Source: Paenibacillus mellifer
Lineage (GTDB): Bacteria; Bacillota; Bacilli; Paenibacillales; Paenibacillaceae
Length of the DNA stretch: 64,000 nucleotides
NCBI RefSeq assembly: GCF_023195895.1
Contig: NZ_JALPRK010000001.1
Location: 248,001 to 312,000, forward strand
Direction of reading: 5' to 3'
Shown here: positions 44,082-52,973 of the stretch, in pieces
Layout: each line of letters opens with the position of its first letter
Position numbering within the stretch: the first letter of the stretch is position 1
Position numbers and translations under genes: made by a program
Notes under the pieces: model-generated
What the model saw: the letters and a program-made list of their open reading frames with translations, nothing else
Database searches by the model: none
What the model was told of the DNA's origin: nothing

Positions 44082-45920
44082 ATGAACGTGACTTTCGACA
44101 ATCCGCTTCAAACGCGAAGCGATATGGTAAAAGCTTTGGAGCAGCTGGTGAGTCCCCTCCGGCCGTTCTACAGCCAAGGCGGCGCTCGGTTAGCGCTTGG
44201 CCGAACCGGCGTGTCCTACCCGGCGACGGTGGCAGAGATGGAAGGGTTCTCCCGGGTATTGTGGGGCCTGGTTCCCCTGCTGGCAGGCGGAGGTTCCAGT
44301 GAGTTATGGGAGATCGTTCTGGACGGCATTCGCTCCGGCACGAATCCCGAGCATGAAGAATATTGGGGCGAGGTCGCCGATTATGATCAGCGGCTGGTGG
44401 AGATGGCGGCCTTTGGGTACGCGCTGGCACTGATCCCTGAGCAGATTTGGGAACCGCTCCGCCCGGTAGAGCGGGATCGGTTACACCGTTGGTTAAATCA
44501 AATGAACCAGCATCCTTGTTACGACTGCAATTGGCTATTCTTTAACGTCCTGGTGAACGTGGGTTTCCGTAAAGTGGGCTTGCCCTACGATGCGGTGCAG
44601 CTGGAGCGCAATTTAGACCGGTTGGACGCATTTTATCTGGAGGATGGCTGGTATAGCGACGGGATCGGGGGACACAGTGACTATTACGTTCCCTTTGCGT
44701 TTCACTATTATGGGCTGCTATATGCCCGTTTAATGGAAGAGGAGGATCCCCGGCGTTCGCGCGTGTTCAAGGAACGCGCTGCAGCGTTCGCCGGCGATTT
44801 CCTGGCCTGGTTTGCGCCGGATGGCGCAGCGCTGCCGTACGGGCGCAGTCTGGCGTATCGTTTCGCTCAATCCGCATTCTGGAGCGCGCTGGCCTACGCC
44901 GGTGTGGAGGGGTTCCCGGCCGGCGTACTGAAGGGGCTGGTGCTGCGTAACTTGCGCTGGTGGTTAAACCAGCCGATTCGGAGCTCCGACGGGCTTCTTA
45001 CGGTGGGTTACGCCTATTCGAATCTGGTGATGGCGGAGAATTACAACTCGCCCGGCTCACCGTATTGGGCGCTTAAGGCGTTCCTGCCGCTGGCCTTGCC
45101 GGAGGATCACCCGTTCTGGACGGCGGAGGAGCTGCCGCTGCCGGAGCTTCCGGCGTTCTCGATCCAGCGCCCGGCTCATCTCGTGCTCGCCCGCGACTCC
45201 GCTTCCGGTCATGTGGCGGCCTTCAACACCGGTCATCGCGGTACGAACGAGCATACCCATACTTCGGCCAAATACGAGAAGTTCGCGTATTCGACCGGGT
45301 TCGGGTTTAGCGTTCCGCGCGCGGAATGGGGTTTGGCCCAAGGCGCGTACGATTCCATGCTCGCGCTCAGCGAACGCGGGGAGAATCTGTATCGGGTTAG
45401 ACGCCGTAACCTGGCTACGTCGATTCAGGATAACGTGCTGTATGCGTTATGGAAACCTTGGTCCGACGTCGAAGTTCGTACTTGGGTCGTGGCCGGGCTC
45501 CCTTGGCATCTCCGAATTCATCGCATTGATACGGGACGTTCGCTCGACGCGGCGGAAGGCGGATTCGCACTGGGGATGGAAACGGAGCTGACGGAGTGGA
45601 TGAATGCCGAGCGAACGGCGGCGGGGGCGGCAAGTCCCTGTGGAGCCAGCGGCGTGCAGAACCTGCTTGGCTACGAGACAGCTGAACTCATCCGCCCGAA
45701 CGCCAACACGAATATCCTGCAACCACGCACTGTTCTTCCGACGCTCCACACTTCCTTGAAGCCGGGAGTTCACGTGCTTGCGTCGGCTGTTTTCGGTGAT
45801 CCGTCACCGGGTGTCTCCTGGCAGCCGGTGACGACTGAAGCGTTGAACCTCGTGATCAGGGAGCGTGCCATCGTCTTGACGACTTGCGAAGGGAACGAGA
45901 TCCGAATCGAGTTGGAGTAG
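44082..45920 (+). CDS. DUF2264 family protein
   Basis: 612-residue cytoplasmic protein of the DUF2264 family, recognised by NPLQTRSDMVKALEQLVSPLRPFYSQGGARL at the start (read in short blocks) and the YDCNWLFFNVLVNVGFRKV region with an alpha/alpha-toroid look like GH88/GH105 enzymes. No signal peptide. The role is unproven; it is often found with uronic-acid hydrolases and lyases. The EHTHTSAKYEKFAYST stretch at about 387 has two His that look catalytic or metal-binding. AGAAGGAG ribosome site. Confidence 0.87.
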   Translation: MNVTFDNPLQTRSDMVKALEQLVSPLRPFYSQGGARLALGRTGVSYPATVAEMEGFSRVLWGLVPLLAGGGSSELWEIVLDGIRSGTNPEHEEYWGEVADYDQRLVEMAAFGYALALIPEQIWEPLRPVERDRLHRWLNQMNQHPCYDCNWLFFNVLVNVGFRKVGLPYDAVQLERNLDRLDAFYLEDGWYSDGIGGHSDYYVPFAFHYYGLLYARLMEEEDPRRSRVFKERAAAFAGDFLAWFAPDGAALPYGRSLAYRFAQSAFWSALAYAGVEGFPAGVLKGLVLRNLRWWLNQPIRSSDGLLTVGYAYSNLVMAENYNSPGSPYWALKAFLPLALPEDHPFWTAEELPLPELPAFSIQRPAHLVLARDSASGHVAAFNTGHRGTNEHTHTSAKYEKFAYSTGFGFSVPRAEWGLAQGAYDSMLALSERGENLYRVRRRNLATSIQDNVLYALWKPWSDVEVRTWVVAGLPWHLRIHRIDTGRSLDAAEGGFALGMETELTEWMNAERTAAGAASPCGASGVQNLLGYETAELIRPNANTNILQPRTVLPTLHTSLKPGVHVLASAVFGDPSPGVSWQPVTTEALNLVIRERAIVLTTCEGNEIRIELE

Positions 45921-45959
45921 TTTGTACCGCTTCAGGCTGCGGCGGAAGGAGGAGAGTCA

Positions 45960-47786
45960 ATGACAGAACATGAGGAATGGGAGAAGCTGACCGAAAGCCT
46001 GTCTCCCTTGAGGGCGGACGATTATTATCCGGAGAACGGCGGCGGGACGGCATTCTGGAAGTCGCTGCGCGAGGCTCCGGACGCCCGGGCCGAGCTGGAG
46101 GCGATCCGGGATGAGGGGGAGCGGCTTCTCAGCTCCCCGGCGGAAGAGCTGACTTATTCGCTGTTTTCCTTGTTTGCCGTGCAGGGGTCACGGCTGGAGT
46201 ATGAGCGGGTTTATTTTGAGAAGAGGCGGCGTCTGAACACCTTTGCCTTTCTGTCACTGCTCGAACCGGATTCGGAGACGTACGAGGCCGCGCTGTGGGA
46301 TGCGATCTGGGCGATCTGCAGTGAGTTCACCTGGTGCCTTCCCGCGCATGTGGATGCAAACCGCCCGGTCTCGGAGACGATTGACCTGTTCTCGGCGGAG
46401 ACGGGGTTTGCGCTGGCTGAGTTGTCTCTGCTGCTGGGCGGCAGGTTGCCGGAGCCGCTGCGCGTGCGGATTGCCGAACTGGTTGATGAGCGGTTGTTCC
46501 GCCCCTTTCTCGAGAAGGGGCCTTTCCACTGGGAGGAGCTGACGAACAACTGGTCGGCCGTTTGCGCCGGCTCGATGGGTTCGGCTGCGCTGCTGTTGAT
46601 GGAAGAGATGCAGGATCACGCCCGTCTGGCGCGGATTCTGGAGAAAACTGAACGCAGCATGTCCTTCTACTTGCAGGGCTTCGGCGAGGACGGGGCTTGT
46701 CCAGAGGGGCTGGGATACTGGAATTACGGGTTTGGCTATTTTGTTTATTACGCGGATTTGCTGCTGAAGCGAACCCGTGGCCAGCGGGATTGGTTCCGCG
46801 AGGACAAGGTTCGGCGAATTGCCGGTTTCCAGCAAAAAAGCTTTATGGGCGGCCGGCTGGTCGCCAATTTCTCCGACACGTTACCCTATGGCAGCGTCCA
46901 CCGGGGGCTGTCGCATTACCTCGCGGCGCGGTATGCGGGGGTGGAAACTCCGCCCGCCTCGCTCCATGCGGACTATCGCGAAGATCACTGCAGCCGGTGG
47001 GCACCGGCGCTGCGCAACCTGATCTGGCGGGATCGCGCGGCGGCGGGGGCGGAAGAATGGCAGGACGGCGACTTTGTGTTCGAGGACGCCGGCTGGCTAA
47101 TCTCGCGGTTTACCGCCGCGGGAGAGGCGTTTGGTTTTGCCGCGAAAGGCGGGCATAACGGCGAATCGCATAACCACAACGACCTGGGCCATTTCATGCT
47201 GGCGGGCGGGGGCAAGTTTTTCTTGTCCGATCTCGGGTGCGGGGAATATACGCGGGATTATTTTGGCGAGGCCCGATATAGGTATGATTGTAACGGGTCG
47301 CAGGGCCATTCCGTCCCGATCATCGACGGGTGTTATCAGCAAGAGGGAACGGAGAGATCCGCTACAGTGGTTCGATGCGAGACTTCAGAGGAAGTATGCC
47401 GTTTGGATTTGGAATTGTCCGGGGCTTACGAAGACGGAAATCTGCGGTCGTTCGAGAGAAGGTGGGTTTGGAATAAAACGGACCTGCCCAGCCTGTCGCT
47501 TCGGGATGAATTCCGGTTCACGGAAGCGCCGGAGCGTCTGACGGAACGGTTTGTGACTCTGATCCGGCCGGAGGTTGCCGGCTCGGGGCTGCTTCGATTA
47601 GCTGGCGGCGATATGCTGATGCTGGAGCTGCATTATGATCCGAAGCGGCTGGAGGCCGATGTCAGGGAACGGACGTACCGAGATCATTACGGGAAGGATA
47701 CGGTTTGGTACGCGCTGGATTTTCGGGTGCGGCAGCCGGAAACAGATCTCGGGGTCGATTTTCTATTCAAATTCGTCACGCAGTAG
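45960..47786 (+). CDS. heparinase II/III-like polysaccharide lyase
   Basis: 608 residues: alpha-toroid N-terminal half and beta-sandwich C-terminal half of the heparinase II/III family. The block GHNGESHNHNDLGHFML at about 398-414 contains the His/Asn used by these lyases and is the clearest mark; TNNWSAVCAGSMGSAALLL is typical of the first half. It should break a uronic-acid-containing oligosaccharide by elimination. No signal peptide, so it acts inside the cell. GGAAGGAGGAG ribosome site. Confidence 0.85.
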   Translation: MTEHEEWEKLTESLSPLRADDYYPENGGGTAFWKSLREAPDARAELEAIRDEGERLLSSPAEELTYSLFSLFAVQGSRLEYERVYFEKRRRLNTFAFLSLLEPDSETYEAALWDAIWAICSEFTWCLPAHVDANRPVSETIDLFSAETGFALAELSLLLGGRLPEPLRVRIAELVDERLFRPFLEKGPFHWEELTNNWSAVCAGSMGSAALLLMEEMQDHARLARILEKTERSMSFYLQGFGEDGACPEGLGYWNYGFGYFVYYADLLLKRTRGQRDWFREDKVRRIAGFQQKSFMGGRLVANFSDTLPYGSVHRGLSHYLAARYAGVETPPASLHADYREDHCSRWAPALRNLIWRDRAAAGAEEWQDGDFVFEDAGWLISRFTAAGEAFGFAAKGGHNGESHNHNDLGHFMLAGGGKFFLSDLGCGEYTRDYFGEARYRYDCNGSQGHSVPIIDGCYQQEGTERSATVVRCETSEEVCRLDLELSGAYEDGNLRSFERRWVWNKTDLPSLSLRDEFRFTEAPERLTERFVTLIRPEVAGSGLLRLAGGDMLMLELHYDPKRLEADVRERTYRDHYGKDTVWYALDFRVRQPETDLGVDFLFKFVTQ

Positions 47787-47819
47787 GGAAAGAGGGAATG
47801 GAGGAGGAGCTAAAGTCAT

Positions 47820-48959
47820 ATGGGGATCGGAAAAGCATGGGTAGAAGAAGCTTGGTCGAGGACGTTGGACAAAACACTGCGGAACACGGCAAGAATCGGT
47901 TCTGGGTTCCCACATGCAAGTCAGGGTGGGGTTTATGATTTGGCCGAGCCGGCTTGGTGGACGGCGGGATTCTGGCCGGGACTGCTGTGGCTGCTGTATG
48001 AGGAAAGCGGTAAGGAGGAATTGAAGGCGTTAGCGCAAGAATGCGAGGCTAAGCTGGACGGGGTGTTGGATGGCTATGTGCGGCTGGACCACGACCTCGG
48101 CTTTATGTGGACATTGACTAGCATCGCTTCTTTTAAGCTGACGGGGAGCGAAACCTCGCGAATTCGGGCACTGAAGGCCGCAAACTATTTGGCGGCGCGC
48201 TTTAATCTCAAGGGGCGTTATATTCGGGCCTGGAACCCTTGGAAAGAAGGGGAGCGGAACGAAGGGTGGGCGATCATCGACTGCTGCATGAACATGCCGC
48301 TGTTATTCTGGGCGTCCCGCAAAAGCGGTGACCCCAGATTCGCACATGTGGCCGAGGCGCATTTGGATACCGTGCTTGATCAGTTTATCCGTGAAGACGG
48401 ATCGGTTTATCACATCGTGGTCTTTGATCCGGCCACGGGTGAGGTGGTAGGGCCGCAAGGCGGTCAAGGATACGCGCCGGAATCGGCGTGGTCGCGCGGC
48501 GCAGCCTGGGCGATTTACGGCTTGACGCTGGGCTTCCACCATACGGGGAAGCCGGAATACCTGTCCGCCGCGCAGCGGGCGGCGGATTTCTTCTTGAGCC
48601 AGCTGCCGGACGATCAGGTGCCGGCCTGGGATTTCCGCGCGCCGGAAGCGTTGCGCGAGCTGCGAGACTCGTCCGCTGGTTCCTGCGCGGCCAGCGGGCT
48701 GCTGCTGCTGGCGGAGAAGCTCGGCGACGCAAGCGCAGCGGCCGCGGCGAAGTACCGCGAGGGGGGCGAACGCATCCTGAAGTCGCTGTACGAGAACTAC
48801 GGCGCTTGGGACGATCCAGCGGAGGAGGGGCTAATCCTGCACGGAACGAGCAACTACCCGCAGGGGACGAACATCGATGTGCCGCTCATTTACGGCGATT
48901 ACTTCTTCGTAGAAGGCCTCGCCCGGCTGAAGGGCGGCGGGGCGTCGTATTGGGAATAG
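47820..48959 (+). CDS. GH88 family unsaturated glucuronyl hydrolase
   Basis: 379-residue hydrolase that removes unsaturated uronic acid from the end of oligosaccharides left by polysaccharide lyases. Active-site blocks LDHDLGFMWTLTSIA (first Asp), WAIIDCCMNMPLLFWAS (second Asp) and ESAWSRGAAWAIYGL are all present. Cytoplasmic, no signal. It completes the inferred route: import, lyase, hydrolase. GGAGGAGG lies 12 bases upstream. Confidence 0.92.
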   Translation: MGIGKAWVEEAWSRTLDKTLRNTARIGSGFPHASQGGVYDLAEPAWWTAGFWPGLLWLLYEESGKEELKALAQECEAKLDGVLDGYVRLDHDLGFMWTLTSIASFKLTGSETSRIRALKAANYLAARFNLKGRYIRAWNPWKEGERNEGWAIIDCCMNMPLLFWASRKSGDPRFAHVAEAHLDTVLDQFIREDGSVYHIVVFDPATGEVVGPQGGQGYAPESAWSRGAAWAIYGLTLGFHHTGKPEYLSAAQRAADFFLSQLPDDQVPAWDFRAPEALRELRDSSAGSCAASGLLLLAEKLGDASAAAAAKYREGGERILKSLYENYGAWDDPAEEGLILHGTSNYPQGTNIDVPLIYGDYFFVEGLARLKGGGASYWE

Positions 48960-48984
48960 ACGGGGAGCAAGATCATCAATGAAA

Positions 48985-49033
48985 AAGGGGCAGTTCCATT
49001 AGCCATACATGATGGCTAATGGGGCAGTCCCTT
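48985..49033 (+). terminator. hairpin terminator after the GH88 gene
   Basis: CCATTAGCCAT / ATGGCTAATGG inner stem, with AAGGG / CCCTT outer arms; the T-run is broken. Confidence 0.65.
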
Positions 49034-49056
49034 ATTATTGTTTTAATGCGCTTGCT

Positions 49057-49974
49057 TCACTTATCCTGCTTCTCCACATAAAACACTTCCGCGCTCGGGT
49101 GCTCGCCGTAATTGCCAAACCCTTTTCCGAACAGGGTCAAGCCGCCAGGGTAACGGGCGTCCGGTTCGACGGACAATCGAAACGTCCATTGCTTCTGCCG
49201 AATGTCGATATCGCGAAGGGTGATGTCTGACATTTTCAAGCCGTCCATATACGTCCCGTCTTCTGTAATCCGCAGCCGTTTCAACAGTCCATATTGATTC
49301 GCCTGCCTTGGCCACCAGTCGGGGGTATACTTGCCCAGCTGATCTCCGTAATCGCCGGGACTTGTCCACGTGCCCAGTTGCTTCCCGTTCAAGGTGATGG
49401 TGATGTCGGAAGGGTAATCGTCCCTTGTGCCCGGGGCTTCGGACGCGATTTCCATCGTGAAGACTAACTCCTCGGGTTCTTGACTGGACAGCAGATAATT
49501 CGGCGTCTTGTATTCAATAAACCCCGTGCCGAACCAAAGGATGGCCGCATGAATTCGTTCGGGATCCCAGAAATAGCGGGGATCATCAAAGCTGCCGATG
49601 ATCTTGCCAGTCGTCGCGATGCCACAGGTTGGCTCGATGTGAAAGTCGGAGTAATGCCCCACCGGAATTTCGACCCGGTAGCTCTTGCGCTCGGCGGTTG
49701 CTTGCGCCGGAAATAGTATCTCCGCTCCGAAGACAGCTAGCGAGCAAATCTTCTGCAAGCCGCTTTTGCCGGGGGCCATTTGGGTATCGACCAGGCCGCA
49801 TTCGGACAGCTTGCGCACATGCATGGTCATGATTGCGCTGGATAACCCTACCGCTGCGGCCAATTCCTTAATGTTCATCGGGCGGTTGGCCAACAGCTGC
49901 AGAATGCGCAGACGAACTGGGCTCGCAAGCGCCTCATACACCGGCAGTGATTTTTCAGTTAAATCGAGTTTCAC
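49057..49974 (-). CDS. ArsR-type regulator with long C-terminal domain
   Basis: 305 residues. Residues 1-95 are an ArsR winged helix-turn-helix (SPVRLRILQLLANRPMNIKE, SSAIMTMHVRKLSECGL) without the usual metal-binding Cys motif. Residues about 95-305 form a beta-rich domain (VPVGHYSDF-like IPVGHYSDFHIEPTCGI, DYPSDITITLNGKQLG) that resembles carbohydrate-binding or galactose-binding sandwiches. It faces the arabinofuranosidase gene with two matching operators between. Likely a repressor that senses an arabinose-type sugar; the ligand is inferred. GTG start, AAGGTGGG site. Confidence 0.85.
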   Translation of the reverse strand: MKLDLTEKSLPVYEALASPVRLRILQLLANRPMNIKELAAAVGLSSAIMTMHVRKLSECGLVDTQMAPGKSGLQKICSLAVFGAEILFPAQATAERKSYRVEIPVGHYSDFHIEPTCGIATTGKIIGSFDDPRYFWDPERIHAAILWFGTGFIEYKTPNYLLSSQEPEELVFTMEIASEAPGTRDDYPSDITITLNGKQLGTWTSPGDYGDQLGKYTPDWWPRQANQYGLLKRLRITEDGTYMDGLKMSDITLRDIDIRQKQWTFRLSVEPDARYPGGLTLFGKGFGNYGEHPSAEVFYVEKQDK

Positions 49975-49996
49975 AGTCTTCCCACCTTACCCGAAG

Positions 49997-50018
49997 TTTA
50001 ATTAATCATTATATTAAC
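49997..50018. promoter_or_regulatory. operator 1 of the ArsR regulator
   Basis: 22-base AT-rich site, TTTAATTAAT at its left end and ATATTAAC at its right end, identical to 50120-50141 at 20 of 22 bases. It covers the -10 of the regulator's own promoter. Confidence 0.75.
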
Positions 50019-50039
50019 GAAAAGACGTGGTTTTGACAA
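50011..50039 (-). promoter_or_regulatory. sigma-A promoter of the ArsR-type gene
   Basis: TTGTCA, 17 bases, TAATAT on the minus strand. The -10 lies inside operator 1. Confidence 0.7.
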
Positions 50040-50073
50040 GAACAGCCATACTTACAGCTTAGCTAGAAATCGT

Positions 50074-50103
50074 TTGACGAATCGGCGGGGGGTTGCCTAT
50101 AAT
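50074..50103 (+). promoter_or_regulatory. sigma-A promoter of the arabinofuranosidase gene
   Basis: TTGACG, 18 bases, TATAAT. The second operator begins about ten bases after the expected start of transcription. Confidence 0.85.
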
Positions 50104-50119
50104 ATTAGTGATATAGTTA

Positions 50120-50141
50120 TTTAATTAATAAATATATTAAC
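50120..50141. promoter_or_regulatory. operator 2 of the ArsR regulator
   Basis: 22-base site matching operator 1 (differs at two inner bases), just downstream of the arabinofuranosidase promoter and before its ribosome site, where a bound repressor would block elongation. Confidence 0.75.
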
Positions 50142-50159
50142 TAAGGAGTGAAGCAACGA

Positions 50160-51656
50160 ATGTCACTACGAGGTGTGCTGAACGCCGATTCCGGCAAAGG
50201 AACGATTAACCGCAATATTTATGGACATTTCTCCGAGCATTTGGGTCGTTGTATTTATGAAGGCATTTGGGTGGGTGAGGATTCCCCTATTCCGAATACC
50301 AACGGGATTCGCAACGATGTTGTGGAAGCGCTTAAGCAAATTCGAATTCCGGTGCTGCGCTGGCCGGGCGGATGTTTTGCTGACGAATATCACTGGAAAG
50401 ATGGCATCGGACCGAAGGAAACGCGTAAGCGGATGGTTAATACCCATTGGGGCGGTGTGGTGGAGAACAACCACTTCGGGACGCATGAGTTCATGGAGTT
50501 GTGCCGGCAGCTGGATTGCGAGCCTTATATTAACGGCAATCTCGGGAGCGGGACGGTCCAGGAGATGTCCGAGTGGGTTGAATATCTGACGTTTGGCGGC
50601 GTGTCGCCGATGGCTGAGCTTCGGACGCATAACGGCCGCAAGGAGCCGTGGAAAGTTACTTACTTTGGCGTTGGAAACGAGAACTGGGGCTGCGGCGGGA
50701 ACATGCGTCCGGAGTATTATGCGGATGAGTATCGCCGGTACCAGACGTACGTCCGCAACTATGACGACAACCGGATTCACCGGATCGCCTGCGGTCCGAA
50801 CTCCGACGACTACAACTGGATGGACGTCTTGATGCGGGAAGCCGGACGGTTCATGGATTCTATCACATTGCATTACTATACGCTGCCAACCGATAACTGG
50901 CAGGATAAAGGGCCGGCAACCGGGTTCGACGAGCAAGCCTGGTTTACCACGCTGCAAAAAGCGCTTCGCATGGACGATCTGATTACCCGCCACCGAACGA
51001 TTATGGATAAATATGATCCTGAAGGCCGCGTAGGGCTGATCGTAGATGAATGGGGTACTTGGTACAACGTGGAGCCGGGGACGAACCCAGGATTCCTGTA
51101 TCAGCAAAATACGATGCGCGACGCGCTTGTCGCCGGTCTGACGCTGAACATTTTCCATAAACATAACCAACGCGTACGGATGGCGAATATCGCCCAGACC
51201 GTCAATGTGCTCCAAGCCGTTATCTTGACCGAAGGCGAGAAAATGGTTCTGACGCCAACCTATCATGTTTTTGATATGTACAAGGTTCACCAGGATGCCG
51301 AGATGCTGGATCTGTCGCTGGATACGGGCAGCTACAAGCTGGACGGCAGCGACATTCCGGCAGTGACTGCCACGGCGTCGCGCGATACGCAAGGGAAGAT
51401 TCATCTTAGCTTCTGTAACCTGCAGCACAATGCGGAAGCGCAGGTAACGATCGATGTTCGGGGCCTGAATGGGAACGACCTGACGATGACGGGCTCGACT
51501 TTGACGGGAGATCGCATCGACGCCCATAATACATTTGCCCAACCGGATGCAGTGAAGCCGCAGCCATTCGAGTCGTTTCAACTGGACGGCGGCAAGTTGA
51601 CCGTTAACCTGCCGGCGATGTCGGTGACGACCCTTGAACTGGTGGAGAAGGCTTAA
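50160..51656 (+). CDS. abfA: intracellular alpha-N-arabinofuranosidase, GH51
   Basis: 498-residue GH51 enzyme that removes alpha-L-arabinofuranose from arabinan or arabinoxylan oligosaccharides. Acid/base Glu 174 in VGNENWG and nucleophile Glu 297 in VDEWGTWY match the family. [18 protein letters not shown] is the other strong block. There is no signal peptide. ATG 50160 lies 11 bases after AAGGAG. Controlled by the divergent ArsR-type gene. Followed after 6 bases by a small Cys-rich gene. Confidence 0.93.
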   Translation: MSLRGVLNADSGKGTINRNIYGHFSEHLGRCIYEGIWVGEDSPIPNTNGIRNDVVEALKQIRIPVLRWPGGCFADEYHWKDGIGPKETRKRMVNTHWGGVVENNHFGTHEFMELCRQLDCEPYINGNLGSGTVQEMSEWVEYLTFGGVSPMAELRTHNGRKEPWKVTYFGVGNENWGCGGNMRPEYYADEYRRYQTYVRNYDDNRIHRIACGPNSDDYNWMDVLMREAGRFMDSITLHYYTLPTDNWQDKGPATGFDEQAWFTTLQKALRMDDLITRHRTIMDKYDPEGRVGLIVDEWGTWYNVEPGTNPGFLYQQNTMRDALVAGLTLNIFHKHNQRVRMANIAQTVNVLQAVILTEGEKMVLTPTYHVFDMYKVHQDAEMLDLSLDTGSYKLDGSDIPAVTATASRDTQGKIHLSFCNLQHNAEAQVTIDVRGLNGNDLTMTGSTLTGDRIDAHNTFAQPDAVKPQPFESFQLDGGKLTVNLPAMSVTTLELVEKA

Positions 51657-51662
51657 CGTCGG

Positions 51663-51938
51663 ATGGCGGATACCTCATGCAAAGCATGCCGAGACGATTA
51701 CCGGGTCACGGACGAGCAAATGCAGCGCCTGCTGAAGACGACCGCGTTTGCACCCGAGCGAAGAGTAAGCGAGGAGCAGTACCAGGAAAGGCTGCGCGTT
51801 TGCGGTGCCTGTCCCAAGCTGATGGACAAGATGACTTGCACGGCCTGCGGCTGCATTATCCCGGTCGTCGCCTGGTTGAAGGAGCGGACCTGTCCATTGC
51901 CGGGCGGCGGAATGTGGGCGAGTAACAACGATCAATGA
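51663..51938 (+). CDS. small cysteine-rich protein (DUF6171-like)
   Basis: 91 residues with seven Cys: SCKACRDDY, VCGACPKLMDKMTCTACGCII and ERTCPLPGGGMW. This looks like two zinc-ribbon-type sites; I recall DUF6171 for this pattern. No known role. It starts 6 bases after abfA, so it is probably co-transcribed. Confidence 0.75.
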   Translation: MADTSCKACRDDYRVTDEQMQRLLKTTAFAPERRVSEEQYQERLRVCGACPKLMDKMTCTACGCIIPVVAWLKERTCPLPGGGMWASNNDQ

Positions 51939-51951
51939 ATGAACAGTGAAT

Positions 51952-52015
51952 AGGGCTTCGTCTTTTACGCGGCAGGGTGGATCAACTTGCTCACGCGGAA
52001 AGGCGATGCCCTTTT
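51952..52015. terminator. imperfect terminator-like hairpin
   Basis: AGGGC...CTTT..CGCG facing CGCG.AAAG...GCCCT with mismatches, then TTTT. It may end the abfA unit. Confidence 0.4.
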
Positions 52016-52041
52016 CTCGGGATCGGACTGGATCTATTCGA

Positions 52042-52713
52042 CTATTTGACCGCTTCCAACAGTTCCTTGGAATTGTTCCTCACGTTCCCGACGGCTGAAG
52101 ATACTGTGTAAGCTCGCATCTTCGCTGCTTCGTAGGACTGGAGGAGCTTAACTAACGATGCGGCGTCTGCATGGTCCCGCGCCAGCCACTCAGCTTCGTG
52201 CTCCTGACGAAGGATGACGGGCATTCGGGTGTGGATTTCAGCCATCAGCGAATTGGGTTCCGTGGTAATGATGGTGCAAGTCGCCAGCTTGTTCCCTTCG
52301 GGATCGGTCCAAATATCGTACAACCCCGCAAAGGAGAAGAGGCCTCCGTCTTTCATGACGATCCGGAACGGCTGCTTACCGCCTTCCCGCTGCTGCCATT
52401 CGTAAAAGCCGTCGGCTGGGATGAGGCAACGCCGGGACGTGAGCAGCTTGCGAAACGCCGGTTTCTCCGTTAGTGATTCGGCTCGGGCATTGATCATACT
52501 GCCGCCGATTTTGTCCTCTTTGGCCCAGGACGGCACCAGTCCCCATCGCAGCTCGCCAAGGCGGTTGCCTTGCTTGCCCGAGATGACGGCGGGGATGAAT
52601 TGCATCGGCGCTACGTTATAGTTCGGGGCGAACTTCGCCAGCCGATTCTCAAAGATCAGATACCTGACGATCAGCTCGTCCAGGGGAAGTGTAATCGTAA
52701 ATCGCCCGCACAT
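52042..52713 (-). CDS. yedK: SRAP (HMCES/YedK-type) abasic-site protein
   Basis: 223-residue SOS-response-associated peptidase. Cys 2 (MCGRFTI) becomes the free N-terminus that forms a thiazolidine with abasic sites in single-stranded DNA. INARAES, CLIPADGFYEW and HTRMPVIL bring in the conserved Asn, Glu and His. Complete. I see no obvious LexA box just upstream. Confidence 0.93.
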   Translation of the reverse strand: MCGRFTITLPLDELIVRYLIFENRLAKFAPNYNVAPMQFIPAVISGKQGNRLGELRWGLVPSWAKEDKIGGSMINARAESLTEKPAFRKLLTSRRCLIPADGFYEWQQREGGKQPFRIVMKDGGLFSFAGLYDIWTDPEGNKLATCTIITTEPNSLMAEIHTRMPVILRQEHEAEWLARDHADAASLVKLLQSYEAAKMRAYTVSSAVGNVRNNSKELLEAVK

Positions 52714-52973
52714 AGGGAACCCTCCATCCTATCGATGTACTGTTGATAACATTGTAATCGATTTGTTCTTTGGTATACCAGTCCCGCCTATGGTCTCCGA
52801 GAGGCTCATTGGTCCGAGTAACCTTCACTCTTTCGTTTAGAGATGCACTTTTACACCTCGAGCTTTTCGGCTGAGCCGAGGCTCCAGATATGCAACTTTT
52901 TCACCCCTCGCATCGTTTATCCCATGTAATCCGTTTCAAGTTACCCAAACCACACCGGAAAGGAATCATTACG

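Noticed and set aside
49057..49974. Metal-responsive ArsR repressor
   Set aside because: The DNA-binding part is ArsR-like, but the CxC metal ligands are missing, and the gene faces a glycosidase instead of a metal exporter.
50166..51581. 471-residue reading frame antisense to abfA
   Set aside because: Full shadow of an intact GH51 gene, with no recognisable motif.
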